The notes below the pieces were generated by a model. The model was not told the DNA's origin and ran no database searches. It was given only the letters and a program-made list of their open reading frames with translations. DNA of 64,000 nt, taken from contig NZ_BMPG01000002.1 in the NCBI RefSeq assembly GCF_014647475.1, forward strand, positions 62,001 through 126,000, in the 5' to 3' direction. Position 1 is the first letter of the stretch; each line of letters opens with the position of its first letter. The DNA comes from Halocalculus aciditolerans. GTDB lineage: Archaea; Halobacteriota; Halobacteria; Halobacteriales; Halobacteriaceae. A program made the translations under genes and the position numbers. This document shows positions 1-8,653 of this stretch, piece by piece.

Positions 1-128
1 TCTACCTCGTCGGGTTCGTCGTCGCCGTCGCCGGAGAGTACCGCCGCCTCGGCGACCTCGCCGCCGGCACGCTCGTCGTCGACGCCCGCGACACCGGCGA
101 ACCGGGTGGCTCCGAGTCGGACGGCTGA
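1..128 (+). CDS. RDD family membrane protein, C-terminal fragment
   Basis: This reading frame enters from the left edge and ends at a TGA at 126-128, leaving 41 residues. The fragment has the end of a hydrophobic helix followed by RRLGDLAAGTLVV. An Arg-Leu-Gly-Asp segment followed by a short strand is the typical end of RDD-family integral membrane proteins, whose role is mostly unknown (some act as ion or compatible-solute exchangers). A short acidic, glycine-rich tail follows. The gene is transcribed toward the cobaltochelatase gene 94 bp downstream. Family assignment rests on the final motif only. Confidence 0.6.
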   Translation, partial: YLVGFVVAVAGEYRRLGDLAAGTLVVDARDTGEPGGSESDG

Positions 129-221
129 TCCAGGCGTCGAATCGTCGTCGCCTCCGATGGGGGCGAGTTCGCGCGGGTGACGAAGTTCCTAAGGCCCTCT
201 CTGACGAAGGACCACGTAACA

Positions 222-1145
222 ATGCAGGCGCTGGTCATCGCCGGACACGGCTCGCATCTGAACCCGGGGTCGTCCGACCCGGCGTTCGCACACGCGGACA
301 CGATTCGGGAGACGGGGGCCTTCGACGAGGTTCGGGAGACCTTCTGGAAGGAAGAGCCGTCCTTCCGGGAGGTCCTCCGGACGCTCGAATCCGAGGAGGT
401 GTTCGTCGTCCCGCTCTTCGTCAGCGAGGGGTATTTCACCGAGCAGGTCATCCCGCGCGAACTCCGCCTCGAGGGCTGGGACATCGCCGCCTGGGAGTCC
501 GACGGGACGAGCGCCACGTCCGCGACCTTCCACGCCTCGGACGTGGACAAGACCGTCCACTACTGCGGTCCGGTGGGAACGCACGACGCGATGAGCGACG
601 TCATCGTCCAGCGCGCGAAGTCCGTCACCGGCGACCCCGACGTGGGCGAGGGGTTCGGGCTCGCCGTCGTCGGCCACGGCACCGAGCGGAACGAGAACTC
701 CGCGAAAGCCATCGAGTACCACGCCGACCGCATCCGCGGGATGGACCGCTTCGACGAAGTGCAGGCGCTCTACATGGACGAAGAGCCCGAAGTCGACGAC
801 GTCACCGACTACTTCGAGAGCGAGGACGTCGTCGTCGTCCCGCTCTTCGTCGCCGACGGGTTTCATACGCAAGAGGACATCCCCGAGGACATGGGTATCA
901 CGGAGGACTACCGCCTTGGATACGACGTCCCCGCCCTCGTCGACGACACCCGCATCTGGTACGCGGGCGCGGTCGGCACCGAACCGCTCGTCGCGGACGT
1001 CATCCTCGAACGCGCCGGCGAAGCGGGCGCTGACGTCCTCGACGCCGTCGAACAGGTGCGCGCCGAAACCGGCGGAACGGACCCCGACGCCGTGTCGGAC
1101 GCTGACGCCGACGCCGACGGCGAGGTCGAGGAGGGCCGGGCGTGA
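222..1145 (+). CDS. cbiX: CbiX-type sirohydrochlorin cobaltochelatase (two-domain)
   Basis: Inserts Co2+ into sirohydrochlorin in the early, anaerobic branch of cobalamin synthesis, in the cytoplasm. The 307-residue protein is an internal duplication. The first half opens with GHGS (His9) and the second with GHGT (His152). Each half carries a PLFV segment followed by an aromatic or His residue; His215 in VADGFHT is present only in the second half, so the second half is probably the better metal site. The start is set at the ATG at 222 because the family begins directly with the strand before GHGS; an in-frame start 45 nt upstream would add an unrelated extension. A poly-Asp/Ala tail ends the protein. 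It overlaps the DR2241-like gene by 4 nt (GTGA), so the two are an operon and likely partners. Confidence 0.85.
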   Translation: MQALVIAGHGSHLNPGSSDPAFAHADTIRETGAFDEVRETFWKEEPSFREVLRTLESEEVFVVPLFVSEGYFTEQVIPRELRLEGWDIAAWESDGTSATSATFHASDVDKTVHYCGPVGTHDAMSDVIVQRAKSVTGDPDVGEGFGLAVVGHGTERNENSAKAIEYHADRIRGMDRFDEVQALYMDEEPEVDDVTDYFESEDVVVVPLFVADGFHTQEDIPEDMGITEDYRLGYDVPALVDDTRIWYAGAVGTEPLVADVILERAGEAGADVLDAVEQVRAETGGTDPDAVSDADADADGEVEEGRA

Positions 1146-2209
1146 GCGACCCGACGAACGCGCTCTTCGCCGCCGCCCCCGACGGCATCGACTTCGACGG
1201 CCTCCGGGTCGAGAGCTCCGCCTACGGCTACTCCTTCGAGACGCCGGAGACCTCGGAGCGCGGCCTCTCTACGCCCGAACTCCACGAGATCGCGGCCGGC
1301 GACCCCTACGTCGAGAACTGGTACTTCTGGACGCACCACGTGAGCGGCGGGCCGGACTCCGCACAGCGCGCGTTCCTCCGCTGGGTCGAACACACAGCGG
1401 AGCTCGACCCGGCGGAGCGCATCGCGGCGCTGGACGGCGACGGCCTCGAACGCGAGTGGGGTGAACTCCGGATTCACGCGCGCCGCGAGGGCGGCGTGCA
1501 CGTCTACGACGTCCGGCACGTCGACGACGCCCGCGCGGACGTCGCGGACCTCGACGCGTACGCGGACCCGCTCGACGCTCGGACGGTCGTGAAGCGCGAC
1601 GACGACGGCGACTACCGACCGCTGAAGACCGCACCCACGCTCCCGCACGGCTGGGTGTATCCGACGCTCGACGCGGACGAACTCGTCGAGACCGTCGAGT
1701 TCGTCTACCCGGCGTCGGTGGCGAACTGGCGGCGCGAACGCGACGGCGACCTCGACGTCACGCACTGGCAGGAGACCGCCGGCCGGCAGTCCGGCATCTA
1801 CGAGATCGTCCAGCAGCTCCCGCGCGAGGCGCTCGAGTGGGCGGCCGAAGCCTGCTGTACGGACGGCGCGTGCCTCAAGCGCCGCGAGTGGGACAACACC
1901 GACGACGACGAGCTCGCCGTCGAACGCGGCGACGGCGAGTTCCCCTGCCGCGAACCCTGCTCGCTCTTCGTCACCGCCGCGCGGAAGTTCACCACGCTCG
2001 AACGCGAAGACGACCACGAGTACACCTTCTCCCTCACGCCGACCGAGAAGGAGCAAGTCGAAGGCCTCCTCGACGCCGTCGCCGACGACACCGTCGACGA
2101 AATCCGGCCCGCCGACCTGAACGAGGACGCGAACCAGTACCGCGCGCGCTACCTCCGCGCGAAACGCACCACGGACCGCGGGCTCAGCGACGAACCGACC
2201 TACGAGTAA
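1142..2209 (+). CDS. DR2241-family protein with C-terminal iron-sulfur domain
   Basis: A 355-residue soluble protein starting with GTG inside the end of cbiX. In Deinococcus DR2241 the same regions are fused to a CbiX domain: a central stabilising domain and a C-terminal 4Fe-4S domain. Here they are a separate chain translated right after cbiX. The C-terminal third holds Cys in the order CC-x4-C (around AEACCTDGAC) and later PCREPC, enough for a 4Fe-4S cluster. Gene fusion elsewhere plus overlap here argue that this is the CbiX partner, perhaps adding a redox step or stabilising the chelatase. The exact biochemical role is not established. Confidence 0.75.
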   Translation: MSDPTNALFAAAPDGIDFDGLRVESSAYGYSFETPETSERGLSTPELHEIAAGDPYVENWYFWTHHVSGGPDSAQRAFLRWVEHTAELDPAERIAALDGDGLEREWGELRIHARREGGVHVYDVRHVDDARADVADLDAYADPLDARTVVKRDDDGDYRPLKTAPTLPHGWVYPTLDADELVETVEFVYPASVANWRRERDGDLDVTHWQETAGRQSGIYEIVQQLPREALEWAAEACCTDGACLKRREWDNTDDDELAVERGDGEFPCREPCSLFVTAARKFTTLEREDDHEYTFSLTPTEKEQVEGLLDAVADDTVDEIRPADLNEDANQYRARYLRAKRTTDRGLSDEPTYE

Positions 2210-2303
2210 CGGCACGCCGCTCTCGCTCTTTCTCTCTCGCACTCGTCGCCCCTGAGTCCGCTCGTGTCGTGTTCGCGCATTCGCGCTCGCGGTTCGCGCG
2301 TGC

Positions 2304-2882
2304 TCAGACCTGTCGGTAGAGGAAGACGGCGGCGGAGACGCTGCCGAGGAGGACGACGACGGCGACCATCGCGGCGACGGTTCTGTCGGCGACGAGAATA
2401 GCGAGGACGGTGACGAGGATGCCGACGGCGACGACGAGCGCCGGCGCGAGCCGACCGAGGCTGAATCGTCGCGAGGGCTCGGACGGCTGGAACTCACCGA
2501 GCGACTCGTCGATCTCCACGGGTTTCGCCTCCTCGGACGTGTAGTCCACGAAGACCGGAACGGAGACCTTCTCCCGGCCGTACTGCGTGACGACTTCGAG
2601 TTCGCCGCGGACGTCGTCTGCGGCCGCCGACACGATCACGGGGACGCGCAGCGTCTCGCCCTCGTCGAGGTACTCGTTCGCCGAGTCGAGGCGAGCGACG
2701 CCGGAGAGCGCGTCGTCGAGGCGGAGGTGGACGTGTGCCGGCGACCCGTGATTCACGAGTTCGAGCGTGAACGACCCCGTCACTTCGAAGCGGTCGCGGT
2801 CGACCGCGACGCTCTCGTTGCGACCGCGGTTGAAGTGGACGGTGAGCGTTCCTGGCACGCCAGCCGATACCGCCCGCGGCAC
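2304..2882 (-). CDS. conserved haloarchaeal protein with beta domain and two C-terminal TM helices
   Basis: About 190 residues. Residues 10-130 look like an extended beta sandwich (alternating Thr/Val/Glu strands, LTVHFNRGR and LVNHGSPAHVHLRL) and the end carries two hydrophobic helices separated by a short ADRT turn, closing with LYRQV. It resembles the DUF7524-type haloarchaeal membrane proteins, whose function is unknown. The longest frame begins with GTG at 2882; a second GTG at 2858 (reading VPGTLTVHF) is at least as likely, since the first eight residues look unstructured. It lies upstream of nothing on its own strand and is separately transcribed. A T-rich stretch just upstream could be its TATA box. 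Confidence 0.6.
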   Translation of the reverse strand: MPRAVSAGVPGTLTVHFNRGRNESVAVDRDRFEVTGSFTLELVNHGSPAHVHLRLDDALSGVARLDSANEYLDEGETLRVPVIVSAAADDVRGELEVVTQYGREKVSVPVFVDYTSEEAKPVEIDESLGEFQPSEPSRRFSLGRLAPALVVAVGILVTVLAILVADRTVAAMVAVVVLLGSVSAAVFLYRQV

Positions 2883-2910
2883 GAAAAAGGTTTAGGGATT
2901 TAGAGACCGG

Positions 2911-3090
2911 TCAGTCGCGCATATCCGGCGGGAGGAGGTTCGGAATCCCGTCCTCGATGGGGTAGGTCTCCCCGCAGTCCGTACACGTGAGCGTGCCTTC
3001 GAGGACCTCGTCTTCCTCGACGTCGACGTCGAGTTCCAGGTCGTGTTTGTCGAGCGGACAGCAGACGATGTCCATCAGGTCCCGCTTCAT
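2911..3090 (-). CDS. Trm112-like zinc-binding methyltransferase partner
   Basis: A 59-residue protein that fits the Trm112/YcaR family: N-terminal CC pair in MDIVCCPLDK, a CxxC (CTDC) in the middle, and the family-typical ending YPIEDGIPNLLPPDMR. Archaeal Trm112 binds and stabilises several SAM-dependent methyltransferases acting on tRNA, rRNA and release factor; whether this copy does so is inferred. The start is placed at the ATG at 3090 because family members begin with M-K-R/D-L-L; a longer frame would add nine residues (AATHAHG) not seen in the family. Confidence 0.8.
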   Translation of the reverse strand: MKRDLMDIVCCPLDKHDLELDVDVEEDEVLEGTLTCTDCGETYPIEDGIPNLLPPDMRD

Positions 3091-3205
3091 ACCGTGAGCG
3101 TGGGTGGCGGCCGGCAAAAACCTGCGGGTCTCACTCCGCCGACAGCCCGCGGACTCGACGCCCGCGGGAGCCGAGCTGGCGGGTGAGTCGGCCGAGGCGA
3201 CCGGT

Positions 3206-4573
3206 TCAGGCGTCGAAGGGGTTGTAGCGGACGACGGTCTCCTCGCGCGCCGGACCGACGCCGAGCGCGTAGACGGGCGCGTCGAGTTCGCCCTCGAGGT
3301 ACTCGACGTACTGGCGGGCTTCGAGGGGGAGGGCGTCGTAGCCCTCGACGGCGACGAGGCCGGAGTCGAACTCCTCCCAGCCGTCGAACGTCTTGAAGAC
3401 GGGTTCGCAGTCCGCCCAGCGTTCGGTCGTCGCCGGCACGGTGTGCGTGGTCTCGCCGTCGAGCTCGTAGGCGTGCCCGACTTTCACTTCGTCGAGGCCC
3501 GCGAGGACGTCGAGGTGGTTGAGCGCGAAGCCGGTGAAGCCGTTGACGCGCGCGGCGTGCCGGAGCATCGGGACGTCGAGCCAGCCGACGCGGCGCGGCC
3601 GGCCGGTGACGGTTCCGTACTCGCCGCCCTCCTCGCGGATGTAGGTCGCGAGCTCCTCGTTCGTTCCGCTCCCCTGTTCGCCGTAGCCGGGCGTGTCGCC
3701 TTCGACGCCGCCGAGTTCGGTGGGCATCGGCCCGCTCCCGACCCGGGAGAGGTAGGCTTTCACGATGCCGACGACTTCGCCGTCGCCGACGAGACCGGGG
3801 CTGAGACCGGTGCCGACCGCGCCGCCGCCGGCCGTCGGCGTCGACGACGTGACGTAGGGGTAGTTCCCGTGGTCGATGTCGAGGCTCGTCCCCTGCGCGC
3901 CTTCGAGCATCACGTTCGCGCCGGCCTCGGCGCGCTCGGTGAGGTAGTCGCCGGCGTCGACGGCCATGTCGTTCTCCACGATGCGCTCGCCGTACTCGCG
4001 GTACTCCTCGAAGACGGCGTCGACGTCGAACTCGTCGCCGGCGTCGCCGCCGTAGACGTCCTCGTAGAGCGCGCGCTTCTGCGGGATCGCGTATTCGAGG
4101 CGTTCGCGGAGGAGTTCGGGGTCGAGGAGGTCGGCGACGCGCACGCCGCGCCGGCCGGCCTTATCCTCGTACGTCGGGCCGATGCCTCGACCCGTCGTTC
4201 CGACCTCCTTGTCGTCCTCCGATTTCACGTCCTCCTCGATGCCGTCGAGCGCGCGGTGGTAGGGCATGATGACGTGCGCGCGTTTCGCGAGGCGGACGTC
4301 GGGTTCGAGGCCGCGCTCTTCGAGCGCGTCGATCTCGTCGAAGAGCGTGCCGGGGTTGATGACGCAGCCGTTCCCGAGCACGCCCGTCATGCCGCGGACC
4401 GCACCGGACGGGACGAGGGAGAGCTTGTACTCCTCGCCGCCCTCGACGACCGTGTGACCGGCGTTGTCGCCGCCCTGATAGCGCGCGACGACGTCGACGT
4501 CGCCGCCGAACAGGTCGACGACGCCGCCCTTGCCTTCGTCGCCCCACTGGGCACCGACGATGGTGGTAATCAT
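3206..4573 (-). CDS. purA: adenylosuccinate synthetase
   Basis: Joins IMP and aspartate using GTP, the first committed step from IMP to AMP. The 455-residue protein starts MITTIVGAQWGDEGKG, with the GTP-binding GDEGKG loop and the catalytic Asp/His pair of the family (GGDNAGHTVV). Other family signatures include the IMP-loop region with TGRGIGPTYEDK and the GTP site SVTGRPRR-like stretch (GTVTGRPRRVGWLD). The ATG at 4573 is chosen over a longer frame adding seven residues. It is alone on its strand, next to a divergent wHTH gene; the 240-bp gap between them holds both promoters. Confidence 0.95.
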   Translation of the reverse strand: MITTIVGAQWGDEGKGGVVDLFGGDVDVVARYQGGDNAGHTVVEGGEEYKLSLVPSGAVRGMTGVLGNGCVINPGTLFDEIDALEERGLEPDVRLAKRAHVIMPYHRALDGIEEDVKSEDDKEVGTTGRGIGPTYEDKAGRRGVRVADLLDPELLRERLEYAIPQKRALYEDVYGGDAGDEFDVDAVFEEYREYGERIVENDMAVDAGDYLTERAEAGANVMLEGAQGTSLDIDHGNYPYVTSSTPTAGGGAVGTGLSPGLVGDGEVVGIVKAYLSRVGSGPMPTELGGVEGDTPGYGEQGSGTNEELATYIREEGGEYGTVTGRPRRVGWLDVPMLRHAARVNGFTGFALNHLDVLAGLDEVKVGHAYELDGETTHTVPATTERWADCEPVFKTFDGWEEFDSGLVAVEGYDALPLEARQYVEYLEGELDAPVYALGVGPAREETVVRYNPFDA

Positions 4574-4782
4574 ACGCTGGGTCTTTCCCCGCACGGGGTA
4601 AACGCGTTACGGAATCCACGCCGAATACCACCGAAAACGTGCCGTAAACGCGCGGGAACAGGGGGTAGAGTACGCACACACGTGGGTATCACAGGCGGCG
4701 TGTTCACCTGACCCAAATGGTTATCACGGGGCGCGGCGTAGACCCGGAATACAGCCACTGTGCGGCGAGCGCGACAATAACC

Positions 4783-4788
4783 TTTAAA
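4783..4788 (+). promoter_or_regulatory. TATA box of wHTH gene
   Basis: TTTAAA 28 nt before the ATG at 4816, the spacing expected for a leaderless archaeal transcript. The sequence that follows, TTTAAACGCCGCGC then AGAC, recurs almost exactly at the promoter of the HTH gene at 22425. Confidence 0.6.
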
Positions 4789-4815
4789 CGCCGCGCAGAC
4801 GAGTTAACAAATGCC

Positions 4816-5121
4816 ATGATAGACCGACTAGAGAAGGAAGTCGACATGCTGGAACGACACCTCGAAGTCCTCCGCATGGTCATCGAGAACGAACCCATCG
4901 GTATCGTCAAGATGTCCAACGAGACCGGCTACCCCCACCACAAGGTCCGGTACTCCCTCCGCGTCCTCGAAGAGGAGAACCTCATCGAGCCGTCCAGCCA
5001 GGGCGCAATCACGACCGAGCGCACCGAAGAGTTCGTCGCCGAACTCGACGAGAAAGTCGACGAAATCGTCGGCAAACTCGAATCCATGAAGATTCACGCC
5101 AGCGAGAAGAACGAAGCCTAG
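4816..5121 (+). CDS. winged-helix DNA-binding protein (COG4738-like)
   Basis: A 101-residue basic-acidic mixed protein with an N-terminal helix (MIDRLEKEVDMLERHLEVL), a clear winged HTH (MSNETGYPHHKVRYSLRVLEEENLIEPSSQGAI) and a C-terminal helix that could dimerise. It belongs to a strongly conserved haloarchaeal family of predicted transcription regulators with unknown targets. The start was chosen at 4816 because the upstream in-frame region is promoter (TTTAAA 28 nt away). Its TAG stop shares the tetranucleotide CTAG with the stop of the convergent gene, so the two transcripts meet tail to tail. Confidence 0.75.
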   Translation: MIDRLEKEVDMLERHLEVLRMVIENEPIGIVKMSNETGYPHHKVRYSLRVLEEENLIEPSSQGAITTERTEEFVAELDEKVDEIVGKLESMKIHASEKNEA

Positions 5122-7880
5122 AGCTCCGGCACCGTCAAGTGGAACGTCCCGTTCCGGTCTTCGACCAGACAGAGGTGGAAGCCGTTCTTCCGCGAGACCT
5201 TCACGTAACTCTCCTTGTCGCTCCGACTGAGTAGCCCGCCGGCGTCCGTCGCCTCCGACGCCGCTTCGAGCGCGTCCGGTTCGAAGAACGACGACGTCAC
5301 GTAGAACGCGCCGCCGAGGTTCGCGTCCGTCGCCACCGTCCCCGCGTCGTCGACGAGCGCCTCCATCTCCCCGCCCCGCACGGGCTCGCGGCTCGTGTTC
5401 AGGTTCGCGACGAGCAGCGGGTTCCCCATCCGGTCGCGGATGACGACGTCGAACTCCGTGACGTGCTCTGCGCCCTCGTCGTTCTCCGTCTCCACGGTCC
5501 CGTGGAGCTCCGCGCGGTCGATGTCGGAGACGACGTCGAAGACGCCCGCCAGCCCCTTCCGGTGGCCGGTGTCGAGAATCTCGTAGGGGAGCTCGCGGAC
5601 CACCCACGACACGAACCGGTACTCGGGCGTCGACTCCAGGAACGCCGCGAACGGCTCCCCGTTCACCGTCGCGTCTGCTGCCTCGAACTGCGTGTGGTGT
5701 TCGAGCGTGAGGTTCGCGTTAATCTCGTCCGGGTCCGTTTCACCGACGGCGTCGAGCGTCGCGTCCGCCTTCGACCCGTACCGCACGAAGAGGTTCGTCC
5801 CGGACACCGCCGCCTCCGGGTCGAGCGCCTCGCCGCCCGCGACGCCGCCGACCTCCGCGAGCTGCTCTTCGAGGTCTTCGACGCGCTCGCGGAGCCGGTC
5901 GCGCTCCTCGCGCACCGACTCGAGGTCGTCGCGAACGTCCGAGAGCTCCTCCCGGGCTTCGCGGAGTTCGGCCCGCACGGCGTCGAGCTCCTCCCCGCCC
6001 GCGTCCGCCTCCGCTTCGGCCGCGCGCTCCTCGGCGGCCGCGAGCTGGCGCTCTAACTCCGCGATTCGCTCCGCGTCCCCGGCCGCCGACAGCTCCGCCT
6101 CCAGCGTCGCGATGCGCTCGTCGCGCTCCTCCACCGCGCGTTCGAGCGTCCCGATGCGCTCGCGCGCTCGCTCCAGAATGTCGCGCTGCGTCCGCCCGCC
6201 GGATTGCCCGTCGCGCTGCGCCTGCCCGTCGGACTGCCGCGACGACGACTCGCTCTCACCGCCCGAATCGGCGTCGCTCGCCGCCGAGCGCTGCGTGCGT
6301 TTCTGCTCTCGCCGCTGCTTCTCCGCCGCCGCCCGACTCCGCTTCGTCTCCGTCCCCGCTCCCGACTTCGACTGCTCCGGGTTGATGGCCGGCACGGACT
6401 TCGTCGAGCGCCACTGCGCTTCCTCCTGGAACCGCTCGTCGACGCCCTGGCTCGCCGTCTCACCGGGCTTCGCTCGCGAGCGACGCCCGCTCGGCTCCGC
6501 CGACGCTCCCGACTCGGGTTCTGTCCCTGCGGGCTCGCCGTCGGATTCGGCGTCGTCGATAGCGCGCGCCGTCGGCCCCTCCGACACCGGCTCTCGACCC
6601 GGTTCCGCCGGCCCCGGCCGCGGCTCAGCCTCCGCCTCATCCTCACCCTCATCGCGCGCGAGCGCGTCCACGGATTCGTCGAGCACCGACTCGGTCTCCA
6701 GCGACGCCGACGCCGCCGACTCCTCTCCGGCGGTGGCACCCGAATCGTCCGCCGCCGCGTCCGACTCTGCGTTCTCGATGGACACCCCGCCGCTCGCGGC
6801 TCCATCCCTGCTCACAGATTCTTCGTCCGCTGCCGAGGCCTTCGAGCCGCTCGTCTCGCCAGCGTCGGCCGCACTTCTCGAACGGTCCGACGCGGCTTCG
6901 GCGGACGCGACGCCGACCGACTCCTCTTCGGCATTCTCGTCGGCCCCGCGCTCGGCGTCGGTCGCGGGTTCGTCCGTCGGCTCGACGCCCCGTTCGACGT
7001 CGGTATCTGGCTCCGCCTCGACCTCGGTTTCCGGCTCCGCGTCCGTGGCCGGCTCTGCCGCCGCGTCCGCCGTCGACGCCGGCTCCGTCGCCTCGTCTTC
7101 GCCGGTGGCAGTCGGCTCCGCCGCGGTCGCTGGCTCGTCCGTCGGCTCGGCGCGCGGTTCGGTCGGCCCGCGCGCCCGCCCGGGCTCGGCGTCCGATTCG
7201 CCGTCCGCTTCGGTCGCGGATTCGGTCGCAGCTTCGGACGCAGCCTCGGATGCGGCTCCGCCGGCGGCGCTCGCGCCCGCCGCCGTGCCCGCGCTCTCGG
7301 CCGTCGACGCCGCCGCGTTCTCTGGTTCCGATTCCGTCTCGACCTCGGGGATGTCGACGATATCGACGTCGACTTTCACGACCTCGTAGAGGCCGACTTC
7401 GCCGTCGGCGCGCTCGAACGCCTCGTCGCCCGTCACGAGGTCGTCGGACGTGCCGACGAACGCCGCGCTCATCGACCGGCCGCCGTAGTAGACCGTGTAG
7501 TAGTCGCCGGAGAGGACGTTCTCGGAGAGCTCGACGTACCCCGTGAAGCTCGCGTCCGAGAGCATCGCGTCCGTCTCCGAGAGCGGCGTGTCGTTCGTGT
7601 AGTACGTCGCCTGCGTCTCTCCGTCCGCTTCGAGCATCGAGAAGAGCAGCGGGAGGGATTTGTGCGGCGCGCTGTAGACCGTGCCGGTCGCGTCCTCGAA
7701 CGCCTCGATCGTCCCCTCGTGGACGCCGACGACGCGCCCGTTCAGCATGAAGAGGTGCGTGTCGCCTACGACGACCGCGCCGGAGAAATTCTCGTCCGCG
7801 AGCGCGTGCAGTCCCTCGTAGCCGTCCGTGAACGGCCGGGAATCCCACTCCGACACGCGCTCTCGCGTGCGTTCATTCAT
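5118..7880 (-). CDS. large acidic coiled-coil protein, DUF7527-like
   Basis: 920 residues in four parts. An N-terminal globular domain (about 1-175) resembles small-molecule or GTPase-associated sensor modules, with an MLNGRVVGVHEG turn. Next is a roughly 330-residue Ala/Glu/Thr/Asp-rich low-complexity segment without predicted structure. A heptad-rich coiled coil follows (about 560-690; ERIGTLERAVEERDERIATLE and similar). A C-terminal globular domain (about 700-920) includes FVRYGSKADATLDAV and a final beta-rich stretch. There are no membrane helices or signal peptide. Similar haloarchaeal proteins are labelled DUF7527 or loosely 'transcriptional regulator'; function is unknown. A TATA-like GTATAATT lies 25 nt upstream of the ATG at 7880. 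Confidence 0.7.
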   Translation of the reverse strand: MNERTRERVSEWDSRPFTDGYEGLHALADENFSGAVVVGDTHLFMLNGRVVGVHEGTIEAFEDATGTVYSAPHKSLPLLFSMLEADGETQATYYTNDTPLSETDAMLSDASFTGYVELSENVLSGDYYTVYYGGRSMSAAFVGTSDDLVTGDEAFERADGEVGLYEVVKVDVDIVDIPEVETESEPENAAASTAESAGTAAGASAAGGAASEAASEAATESATEADGESDAEPGRARGPTEPRAEPTDEPATAAEPTATGEDEATEPASTADAAAEPATDAEPETEVEAEPDTDVERGVEPTDEPATDAERGADENAEEESVGVASAEAASDRSRSAADAGETSGSKASAADEESVSRDGAASGGVSIENAESDAAADDSGATAGEESAASASLETESVLDESVDALARDEGEDEAEAEPRPGPAEPGREPVSEGPTARAIDDAESDGEPAGTEPESGASAEPSGRRSRAKPGETASQGVDERFQEEAQWRSTKSVPAINPEQSKSGAGTETKRSRAAAEKQRREQKRTQRSAASDADSGGESESSSRQSDGQAQRDGQSGGRTQRDILERARERIGTLERAVEERDERIATLEAELSAAGDAERIAELERQLAAAEERAAEAEADAGGEELDAVRAELREAREELSDVRDDLESVREERDRLRERVEDLEEQLAEVGGVAGGEALDPEAAVSGTNLFVRYGSKADATLDAVGETDPDEINANLTLEHHTQFEAADATVNGEPFAAFLESTPEYRFVSWVVRELPYEILDTGHRKGLAGVFDVVSDIDRAELHGTVETENDEGAEHVTEFDVVIRDRMGNPLLVANLNTSREPVRGGEMEALVDDAGTVATDANLGGAFYVTSSFFEPDALEAASEATDAGGLLSRSDKESYVKVSRKNGFHLCLVEDRNGTFHLTVPEL

Positions 7881-7940
7881 ACCCGCACGGTGGCCTCTCC
7901 CACGTATAATTCTTTCCGGCGGGGTGTTAGCGAGCCGGAA

Positions 7941-8219
7941 CTAGAGCTTCGACTGCGCGTCGTCCGCCAGCTCCTCCATCCGCTTGGAGATGCGGCCCGC
8001 ACTGGAGAACTCGTCCTCGCTCATCGCCGTCGCGAGCGCGTTCCCGAGCACGAACACCGCGTGTTTGTGCTCGCTCTTCGACTTGTGGACGTGCGACGGG
8101 TCGACGTCGAGCTGTTCGTACGTGTCGAAGACGCTCTCGTCGACGCCTTCGTACGAGAGGAAGCTCTCCTTGATCTCCACCATCTCCTCGTGGAGCTCCA
8201 GCAGGTCGTCCTTGTGCAT
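7941..8219 (-). CDS. UPF0058 family protein
   Basis: A 92-residue, all-helical acidic protein. The opening MHKDDLLELHEEMVEIKESF and central YEQLDVDPSHVHKSKSEHKHAVFVLG match the euryarchaeal UPF0058 family, which is conserved but uncharacterised. It is preceded by an A/T-rich TATA-like stretch (minus strand CTTTTACT) about 25 nt before the ATG, so it has its own promoter although it lies behind two other minus-strand genes. Confidence 0.8.
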   Translation of the reverse strand: MHKDDLLELHEEMVEIKESFLSYEGVDESVFDTYEQLDVDPSHVHKSKSEHKHAVFVLGNALATAMSEDEFSSAGRISKRMEELADDAQSKL

Positions 8220-8276
8220 GGTCGTGATTAGCCGCTCGCGAGTAAAAGCCTTTCTCGCGAACCGGTCACACGCCCG

Positions 8277-8489
8277 TTAGAAGACGTACTCGTCTTCGTG
8301 GCCCATCATCCCGCTCTCGTCTTCGAGACTGGCGTCCTCGTCCATCGGGCCGGACGTCTTGTAGGCCTTGATGCCCGCGGACAGGAGTTGTTCGATGGCT
8401 TCTTCGCGGCTGAGGAACTCGCCCTGCTCGACGAGCTGGGCGATCTGCATCTCGATGTGGTCGGGGATATTGAGTTCGACCGATGGCAT
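8277..8489 (-). CDS. small ribbon-helix-helix (CopG-like) protein
   Basis: A 70-residue protein. MPSVELNIPDHIEMQIAQLVEQGEFLSREEAIEQLL reads as a beta strand followed by two helices, the ribbon-helix-helix DNA-binding fold, and is followed by an acidic tail (MDEDASLEDESGMMGHEDEYVF). It resembles the haloarchaeal DUF7120/CopG group. It may act as a dimeric repressor; targets are not apparent. A TATA-like TTTATAC (minus strand) sits about 32 nt upstream of the ATG. Confidence 0.7.
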   Translation of the reverse strand: MPSVELNIPDHIEMQIAQLVEQGEFLSREEAIEQLLSAGIKAYKTSGPMDEDASLEDESGMMGHEDEYVF

Positions 8490-8653
8490 TCTCTTACCCG
8501 ACGCTAACCCGTCCCCCTGTATAAACTTGGCGGGCTACTTATCGGGTGTCCGAACTCATGTTCCCGATTCCGTAAGTCGACTTTCGACTTCGCGGCGGTG
8601 ACTTCTCGTTTCGCATCGACACGCCTACTTTCCCCGCGCCCCACCAGTCGCGT

